From an uncultured Allobosea sp. (GTDB lineage: Bacteria; Pseudomonadota; Alphaproteobacteria; Rhizobiales; Beijerinckiaceae): a DNA stretch of 64,000 nucleotides. The stretch covers positions 1 through 64,000 of the forward strand of contig NZ_CAMFKW010000022.1 of NCBI RefSeq assembly GCF_945957345.1, read 5' to 3'. This document shows, in pieces, positions 58,923 through 64,000 of this stretch; the stretch's first letter is position 1; every line of letters begins with the position of its first letter. Under the pieces are notes generated by a model. The model was not told the DNA's origin. It was given only the letters and a program-made list of their open reading frames with translations, and did not search any database. The position numbers and the translations under genes were made by a program.

Positions 58923-60191
58923 ATGAGCGAGACCGAACCGAAGAAACGCAGCTTCTTTTCGAGGCTGTTCGGACGCGACGAGGAACCGGCCAAGCCGGCA
59001 CCCGCCCCGGAGGCGGCGACCGAACAGGCCGTCGAGCCGATTGAGGAATCGAAGCCGGACGTCGAAGAGGTTGCTCCTGCGGCGGTCGCCGAGGCGGAAG
59101 CGCCCGCTATCGAAGCGCCGGTTTCCGAGTTTGCCCCGCTAAGCGTTCCGGTTGAGGAGGTTGCGCCTCCGGCCGAGCCGGAGCCGGAACCCGAAGTTGC
59201 TGTCGTTCAGCAACCCGAGCCGGTCGTTGCTCCCGAGCCTGTTCCGGTTCCCGCACCGCAGCCGAAGCGGAGCTGGTGGCGGCGGCTGACCGAGGGGTTG
59301 TCGCGGACCTCCTCGGCGCTGACCACGGGGATCACCGACCTCTTCACCAAGCGCAAGCTCGATGCCGGCACGCTGGAAGACCTCGAAGACATCCTGATCC
59401 AGGCCGATCTGGGCCTCGCGACCTCTGCCAAGATCGCCAAGGCGGTCGGCGACGGCCGCTATGACAAGCAGATCGATCCGGCCGAGGTGAAGGCGATCCT
59501 GGCGCGCGAGGTCGAGACGATCCTCGTGCCTGTGGCCCAGCCGCTGGCGATCGACGCCACGAAAAAGCCGTTCGTGCTGCTGATGGTCGGGGTCAATGGC
59601 TCCGGCAAGACCACGACGATCGGCAAGCTCGCGGCGAAGTTCCGCGCCGAGGGCAAATCCGTGATGCTCGCGGCCGGCGATACCTTCCGCGCTGCGGCGA
59701 TCGAGCAATTGCGGGTCTGGGGCGAGCGCACCGGGGCCGAGGTCGTCTATGGCCAGCAGGGTGCCGATGCGGCGGGCCTCGCCTTCGAGGCGCTGCAGAA
59801 GGCCAAGGCGAGCAATACCGATGTGCTGCTGATCGACACCGCCGGCCGGTTGCAGAACAAGCAGGGGCTGATGGACGAGCTCGCCAAGGTCGTGCGCGTC
59901 ATTCGCAAGCAGGACCCGAGCGCGCCGCATGCGGCTCTGCTCGTGCTCGACGCCACCGTCGGTCAGAACGCGATTTCGCAGGTCGAGGCCTTCCGCGAGA
60001 CGGCGGGCGTGACCGGGCTCGTCATGACCAAGCTCGACGGCACGGCGCGCGGCGGCATTCTCGTCGCGCTGGCGGCGCAGTTCGGTCTGCCCGTGCATTT
60101 CATTGGCGTCGGCGAGAGCGTCGATGACCTGGAGCCGTTCTCGGCGCGCGATTTCGCGCGGGCGGTGGCGGGATTGGGAGAGGCGGCGTGA
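58923..60191 (+). CDS. ftsY: Signal recognition particle receptor FtsY
   Basis: A 422-residue SRP-receptor GTPase. The N-terminal acidic A domain (about residues 20-115) is rich in Glu/Pro/Ala/Val. The NG domain follows, with G1 GVNGSGKTTTIGKLAAKF near 223, LAAGDTFRAAAIEQL near 255, DTAGRLQNKQGLMDEL near 305 and TKLDGTARGG near 370. It brings ribosome-nascent chains to SecYEG. AGGA upstream supports 58923; an ATG two codons earlier is possible. It overlaps yciB by 4 bases. Confidence 0.96.
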   Translation: MSETEPKKRSFFSRLFGRDEEPAKPAPAPEAATEQAVEPIEESKPDVEEVAPAAVAEAEAPAIEAPVSEFAPLSVPVEEVAPPAEPEPEPEVAVVQQPEPVVAPEPVPVPAPQPKRSWWRRLTEGLSRTSSALTTGITDLFTKRKLDAGTLEDLEDILIQADLGLATSAKIAKAVGDGRYDKQIDPAEVKAILAREVETILVPVAQPLAIDATKKPFVLLMVGVNGSGKTTTIGKLAAKFRAEGKSVMLAAGDTFRAAAIEQLRVWGERTGAEVVYGQQGADAAGLAFEALQKAKASNTDVLLIDTAGRLQNKQGLMDELAKVVRVIRKQDPSAPHAALLVLDATVGQNAISQVEAFRETAGVTGLVMTKLDGTARGGILVALAAQFGLPVHFIGVGESVDDLEPFSARDFARAVAGLGEAA

Positions 60192-60823
60192 GCGAGACGG
60201 TGCAGCAACCGGCCGAGGCGGCGACCAAGGGCAAGGCGGTCAACCCGCTGCTCAAGCTTGCGCTGGAATTCGGGCCGCTCGCGATCTTCTTTTTCGCGAA
60301 TTCCTATGGCGACCGGCTGTTCCATGTCGCCGAGGACCGACGGATTTTCGTCGCCACTGGCATCTTCATCGCGGCATCGTTGATCGCGCTGGCTCTGTCG
60401 CGGGCTTTGCTCGGCTATCTCCCGCGCATGGCGATCGTGAACGCGATCGTCGTCACCGTCTTCGGCGGGCTGACGCTCGCGCTGGACGATGCCTTCTTCA
60501 TCAAGGTCAAGCCGACCATCGTGAACGCGCTGTTCGGCTGCGTGCTGCTAGGCGGGCTGTTCTTCGGGAGATCGCTGCTCTCGCTGGTGCTGGAGACGGT
60601 GCTGCAGCTGGACGAAGAGGGTTGGCGCAAGCTCACCTTCCGCTGGGGCCTGTTCTTCTTCGTGCTGGCGGCCATCAATGAGGTGGTCTGGCGCACGCAG
60701 ACCCAGGATTTCTGGGTCGCCTTCAAGGTCTGGGGCGTGATGCCGCTGACCATGGCCTTCGCGCTGGCACAGACGCCCTTGATCCTGAAGCACGAGATCA
60801 AGCCGGCGAAGACCGAGGAATAG
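60188..60823 (+). CDS. Septation protein A / intracellular septation protein YciB
   Basis: A 211-residue inner-membrane protein with five to six hydrophobic segments. Family patterns are LLKLALEFGPLAIFFFANSY near the start, FFIKVKPTIVNALFGCVLLGGL and LFFFVLAAINEVVWRTQTQDFWVAFKVWGV. YciB/IspA members affect envelope and division. The GTG start at 60188 overlaps the ftsY stop (GTGA). Confidence 0.9.
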   Translation: MSETVQQPAEAATKGKAVNPLLKLALEFGPLAIFFFANSYGDRLFHVAEDRRIFVATGIFIAASLIALALSRALLGYLPRMAIVNAIVVTVFGGLTLALDDAFFIKVKPTIVNALFGCVLLGGLFFGRSLLSLVLETVLQLDEEGWRKLTFRWGLFFFVLAAINEVVWRTQTQDFWVAFKVWGVMPLTMAFALAQTPLILKHEIKPAKTEE

Positions 60824-60840
60824 GCTGAAAATCGCAGCCG

Positions 60841-60886
60841 CTTGCCATTTGGCAAGATTCTCTCCATTTTATGCCAAATGGAGAGA
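60841..60886. promoter_or_regulatory. Nested palindromes over the RES-Xre ribosome binding site
   Basis: CTTGCCA-TT-TGGCAAG (60841-60856) is a perfect 16-base palindrome, and TCTCTCCATTT-TATGCC-AAATGGAGAGA (60859-60886) has perfect 11-base arms and contains the GGAGAG ribosome binding site. A third pairing, CATTTGGCA/TGCCAAATG (60846-60854 with 60872-60880), links the two. These are strong candidates for an autoregulatory operator and/or an mRNA fold that hides the start site of the antitoxin gene. Confidence 0.65.
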
Positions 60887-60892
60887 AATGCC

Positions 60893-61306
60893 ATGACGGC
60901 CCTGCTGCGCATCGAGACGGCCCAGCGCGATTTCGTCCCCGACCCGATCACGGATGACGAGGCCGCCGCGATGTTCCGCGCCGCCGTCAACCTGTTCCGG
61001 CTCTGGCGGATCACCGACGAGGAAGCGGCGGTGCTGATCGACCTGCCGGTCAGGAGCTATCGCCGCTGGAAAGCCGGCGAGATCGGCCGTATCTCGCGCG
61101 ACGGCAAGGCGCGGCTTTCGAACCTGATGGGTATCCACAAGGCGTTGCGCCTGGTCTTCGCCGAGGCGCAGCGCGGCTATGACTGGATCAAGCGGCCGAA
61201 CAGCGATTTCGGCGGTAAATCGGCGCTGGACGTGATGCTCTGCGGCGAACTGACCGATCTGATGCGGGTGCGCCGCCTGCTTGATGCCGAGCGGGGCGCC
61301 TGGTGA
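60893..61306 (+). CDS. Xre/MbcA/ParS-type antitoxin
   Basis: A 137-residue antitoxin. The N-terminal part is an Xre-like HTH (FRLWRITDEEAAVLIDLPVRSYRRWKAGEIGRISRDGKARL), and the C-terminal part has the toxin-binding DUF2384 pattern, with LRLVFAEAQRGYDWIKRPNSDFGGKSALDVMLCGELTDL. It is fused by a GTGA overlap to a RES-domain toxin. The ATG at 60893 follows GGAGAG; an ATG at 60878 would overlap the palindrome. Confidence 0.92.
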   Translation: MTALLRIETAQRDFVPDPITDDEAAAMFRAAVNLFRLWRITDEEAAVLIDLPVRSYRRWKAGEIGRISRDGKARLSNLMGIHKALRLVFAEAQRGYDWIKRPNSDFGGKSALDVMLCGELTDLMRVRRLLDAERGAW

Positions 61307-62016
61307 TCGATCCGGCAAGCCTGCCGGTCGCGGAGGTTGAGTGGCGCGGGGCGGTCCGGATCATCCGCAGTATCTTTCCGCCGATCGACCTGTTCGAGGA
61401 TATCGCCGACCCCGCCGACTGGCCGCTGCTGATCGCGGCCGAGCAGAAGACCAATCCCCGCCTGATGGAGACGATCGGCAATCTCGATCTTGTGCCGGCG
61501 GGGCGCCGCGTCTCCGGGCCGGGCGCAAGCTGGCTGATGGCGCCCTTCACCCATGTCAGCCCGGATCGGCCGAGCCGCTTCAGCGACGGCAGTTTTGGCG
61601 TGCTCTATGTCGGGGACCGCTTTGAGGTGGCGCTGCTGGAGACGATCCACCACCACGCCCGTTTCATGCTGGCGACGGCCCAGCCGCCGGGCTGGACCTC
61701 GCAATTTCGCGAAATCGTGCTGGAGATTAGCGCAGACCTTCATGATATCCGGCCGCTTGGGCCCGAAGCTGCTCCGGTACTTGATCCCGTGGACTATGCC
61801 GCGAGTCAGGCGCTCGGCATCGGCCTGCGGGCGCTGGGTTCGGCCGGCATCGCCTATCCCAGCGTGCGCTGCCCCGGCGGCGAATGCGCCGGGCTGTTCT
61901 ATCCCGATGGCGCGAGCCATCCCGTGCAGGGACGGCATCTCGACTATCACTGGAACGGCGAGCGCGTGGACCTCTACCGGGACCGCAGCGCCGGCGAGGT
62001 CTATCGCATCGTCTGA
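61303..62016 (+). CDS. RES-domain toxin (NAD+-degrading)
   Basis: A 237-residue RES-domain protein. Family patterns are VRIIRSIFPPIDLFED, WLMAPFTHVSPDRPSRFSDG, VGDRFEVALLETIHHHARF with the conserved Glu, and AGIAYPSVRCPGGEC with the conserved Ser. RES toxins degrade NAD+ (NAD phosphorylase/hydrolase activity) and are neutralised by the Xre partner. The GTG start at 61303 overlaps the antitoxin stop, giving strict coupling. No other mobile-element gene is nearby; the pair sits right behind ftsY-yciB. Confidence 0.93.
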   Translation: MIDPASLPVAEVEWRGAVRIIRSIFPPIDLFEDIADPADWPLLIAAEQKTNPRLMETIGNLDLVPAGRRVSGPGASWLMAPFTHVSPDRPSRFSDGSFGVLYVGDRFEVALLETIHHHARFMLATAQPPGWTSQFREIVLEISADLHDIRPLGPEAAPVLDPVDYAASQALGIGLRALGSAGIAYPSVRCPGGECAGLFYPDGASHPVQGRHLDYHWNGERVDLYRDRSAGEVYRIV

Positions 62017-62019
62017 AGC

Positions 62020-62805
62020 CTATTTCGGCGCGAGGCGGATGGCGCCGTCCAGACGGATCGCCGTGCCGTTCAGCATGTCGTTCTCGATGATGCTGCGGGC
62101 GAGCGCGGCATATTCGGCGGGACGGCCGAGGCGCGACGGATGCGGCACCGAGACGGCGAGCGAGGCCTTGGCGTCGTCAGGCAGACCCGCGAACATCGGG
62201 GTCTCGAACAGGCCAGGCATGATCGTGACGATCCGAATGCCGACACCGGCGAGGTCGCGCGCGATCGGCAGGGTCATGCCGACGACGCCGGCCTTCGAGG
62301 CGGCGTAGGCCGCTTGGCCGATCTGGCCGTCCTCGGCCGCGACCGAAGCCGTGCAGATGATGACGCCGCGGCTGCCATCCTCCGTGACCGGATCGAGCCC
62401 GGCGAGCGCGACAGCCGATTTGGCAATGACGCGGAAGGTGCCGTTCAGGTTGATCGCGACCGCCTTCTCGAAAGTGGCGAGGTCATGGGCGACGAGCTCG
62501 CCGGTGTCGCGCTTCTTCGAGACGACGCGGCGGCCGGGCGCGATGCCGGCGCAGTTGACGATGATGCGGGCGATGCCATGGGCGGCGCGGGCCTTGACCA
62601 GGGCCTCGTCGACCGAGGCCTCGCTGGTGACGTCGCAGAGGGCGAAGACGCCGCCGATCTCCCTGGCGATCGCCTCGCCGCGCTCGGCATTGAGGTCGAG
62701 CAGCGCGACCTTGACGCCCTGGCCTGCCAGCATGCGCGCGGTCGCCTCGCCGAGGCCGGAGGCGCCGCCGGTGACGATGGCAGCGAGGGAGGAATCGAGT
62801 TTCAT
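62020..62805 (-). CDS. SDR-family oxidoreductase (3-hydroxyacyl-CoA dehydrogenase-2-like)
   Basis: A 261-residue classical SDR. The NAD loop is IVTGGASGLGEATARMLAG near residue 10, an NCAG-type motif appears at IIVNCAGIAPG, and the catalytic pair is YAASKAGV (Tyr, Lys) near 170. The long insert RRVVSKKRDTGELVAHD and overall pattern resemble human HSD17B10-type 2-methyl-3-hydroxyacyl-CoA dehydrogenases. It is convergent with the RES toxin gene. Confidence 0.88.
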   Translation of the reverse strand: MKLDSSLAAIVTGGASGLGEATARMLAGQGVKVALLDLNAERGEAIAREIGGVFALCDVTSEASVDEALVKARAAHGIARIIVNCAGIAPGRRVVSKKRDTGELVAHDLATFEKAVAINLNGTFRVIAKSAVALAGLDPVTEDGSRGVIICTASVAAEDGQIGQAAYAASKAGVVGMTLPIARDLAGVGIRIVTIMPGLFETPMFAGLPDDAKASLAVSVPHPSRLGRPAEYAALARSIIENDMLNGTAIRLDGAIRLAPK

Positions 62806-62984
62806 GGCGCGTTTCCCGTCAATCTTGTTCTGACAGCCGGTTTAGAGGGCGTTTCGTGCCGTTCCAAGCGGGTTTTCGGAACCGCCTCTTGTGCAGGATT
62901 GCGCCGGGGCCATCTTTCGACATGGCGCGCCAATGACGGCTGCGCGATCATCGGCATCACCGGATGCCAAGGAGTGAGACAGGG

Positions 62985-63359
62985 ATGAGCGAGGGGTTCA
63001 GCGCAAGCTTCAGCCGCGAGGAGATGGAGGCGATCCGCAAGAGCCTGCGCGACGAGGCGAAGTTCGGTGCCGATTTCATGGCCCGGCTCAAGCGCGTCGC
63101 GAAGCGGATTCCGTTTGCGGAGGATCTGCTGGCGGCGTGGTTCTGCGCCCGCGATCCGGCGACACCGCGGCGCGTGCGGCTGACGCTGCTCGCCGCGCTC
63201 GGCTATTTCGTGCTGCCGGTGGATGCCATCCCCGACATCATGCCGCTGATCGGCTTCACCGACGATGCCGCGGTGATCGCGGCTGCCATCGCGGCCGTCG
63301 CCGGCTCGATCACGATCGAGCATCGCGAGCGGGCGAAGAAGGCGATGGCGGAGTTCTGA
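62985..63359 (+). CDS. DUF1232 (YkvA-family) protein
   Basis: A 124-residue protein. The DUF1232 core is LTLLAALGYFVLPVDAIPDIMPLIGFTDDAAVIAAAIAAV, a hydrophobic helix with the DxxPD...G..DD signature, in residues 60-105. Function unknown; likely membrane-associated. The Met at 62985 has AGGG directly upstream, and an earlier ATG at 62964 is also in frame. Confidence 0.85.
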   Translation: MSEGFSASFSREEMEAIRKSLRDEAKFGADFMARLKRVAKRIPFAEDLLAAWFCARDPATPRRVRLTLLAALGYFVLPVDAIPDIMPLIGFTDDAAVIAAAIAAVAGSITIEHRERAKKAMAEF

Positions 63360-63366
63360 AACTCCG

Positions 63367-64000
63367 TCAGAGCGTCAGCACGATCTTGCCCTTGGCCTTG
63401 CGGTCGGCGATCAGCGCATAGGCCTCGGTCCAGCGTTCGAGCGGGATCGTGGCATGGACATGGGCGCGGATATGGCCACCCGCCGCCCAGTCCAGCAGGC
63501 GCTCCATGTTGCGGCGATGGCCGGCCGGGTCGCGCTTCACGAAATCGCCCCAGAACACGCCGCGCAGGTCGCAGCCCTTGAGTAGGAGCAGGTTGAGCGG
63601 AATCTTCGGGATATCGCCGCCGGCGAATCCAACAACGAGATAGCGCCCTTCCCAGGCCATCGAACGCAGGGCCGGCTCGGCCAGTTCGCCGCCGACGGTG
63701 TCGTAGAGCACGTCGACGCCGCGGCCTTCGGTCAGCTTCTTCAGTTCGGCGCGGATATCGTCGCGGGCATAGTCGATCTCCTCTTGCGCGCCATGCTCGC
63801 GGGCGAGCGACAGCTTGTCGGCCGAGGAGGCGCAGGCGATGACATGGGCGCCGAGCAGAGCGCCGATCTCGACGGCGGCAAGTCCTGCCCCGCCGGAGGC
63901 TCCAAGAATGGCCAGCCGTTCGCCGGCTTTCAATCCCGCGCGCTGGATCAGCCCGTGCATGGCGGTGCCATAGGTCACGAAGAGGCCGGCCGCCTGCGCA
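63367..64000 (-). CDS. NADPH:quinone oxidoreductase-type MDR protein, partial
   Basis: The C-terminal 211 residues of a zinc-less medium-chain dehydrogenase/reductase; the frame stays open to the window end, so the N-terminal catalytic domain is outside. The NADPH-binding loop is LAILGASGGAGLAAVEIGALLG, followed by REHGAQEEIDYARDD and VDVLYDTVGG. The C-terminus ADRKAKGKIVLTL is the usual end of the QOR group. Substrate unknown (quinones or enones). Confidence 0.88.
   Translation of the reverse strand, partial: AQAAGLFVTYGTAMHGLIQRAGLKAGERLAILGASGGAGLAAVEIGALLGAHVIACASSADKLSLAREHGAQEEIDYARDDIRAELKKLTEGRGVDVLYDTVGGELAEPALRSMAWEGRYLVVGFAGGDIPKIPLNLLLLKGCDLRGVFWGDFVKRDPAGHRRNMERLLDWAAGGHIRAHVHATIPLERWTEAYALIADRKAKGKIVLTL

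Overview
The window is a high-GC bacterial chromosome segment from an alphaproteobacterium, most likely of the order Hyphomicrobiales; the gene set and order look Bosea-like, but the genus is an inference. Supporting observations are the ppsR-maf-aroE-coaE-dnaQ / hemE-hemJ-rho-mnmE-mnmG-rsmG-parA-parB block, timA-mltA-smr, leuS-lptE-holA, a GDH180-type glutamate dehydrogenase, and CtrA-type TTAA-N7-TTAA boxes.

Layout. 1-4787: a small Atu4866-like protein, an NAD(P)-binding oxidoreductase divergent from an HxlR regulator, then rpsO-pnp closed by a strong two-way terminator. 4788-6675: a less GC-rich accessory stretch with a DUF3800 gene and an FMN-binding PPOX-type gene, each broken by a one-base change in a homopolymer, followed by an inverted intergenic repeat. 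6676-12985: adenosine kinase, the tightly packed timA-mltA-smr-xre operon, secB, a TerC-family gene and dnaQ. 12990-15918: coaE, aroE, maf and ppsR, all on the minus strand. 15919-16391: a non-coding segment from which genes diverge; it carries DnaA-box-like sites, a CtrA box, a parS-like site, many GANTC sites and an AT-rich hairpin, and is the best candidate for the chromosome origin. 16392-25950: hemE, hemJ, rho, a 934-base non-coding gap, mnmE, mnmG, rsmG (with a perfect parS inside), parA and parB.

25999-35160: holA, lptE, leuS, a YggS-type PLP protein, a VOC protein, an L,D-transpeptidase, an orphan OmpR-type response regulator with a cyclic-nucleotide-binding partner, a DMT exporter and xth. 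35243-40896: a LolA-like protein, ftsK (with a CtrA box in front), and glnK-amtB behind a sigma-54-like promoter. 41136-49308: tesB, a UbiH-type monooxygenase, a Trm112-like protein, the very large NAD-glutamate dehydrogenase and a CMD-family protein. 49749-64000: DUF2794, GNAT, a BI-1 family protein, a ybbA/ybbP pair divergent from a TesA-type esterase (the same arrangement as in E. coli), an aldo/keto reductase, thpR, phhB, an RluA-type synthase, ftsY-yciB, an Xre-RES toxin-antitoxin pair with nested palindromes over its ribosome binding site, an SDR, a DUF1232 protein and a quinone oxidoreductase cut by the window end.

Most of the window is core chromosome: replication and segregation (origin, parAB/parS, ftsK, dnaQ, holA), translation and tRNA modification, envelope biogenesis and nitrogen control. 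No tRNA, rRNA, CRISPR array, insertion sequence or prophage was recognised. The features most worth a second look are the origin segment with its overlapping DnaA/CtrA/ParB/CcrM-type sites, the operator of the RES-Xre pair, the twin frameshifts near 5.2 and 6.2 kb, and the unexplained gap between rho and mnmE.
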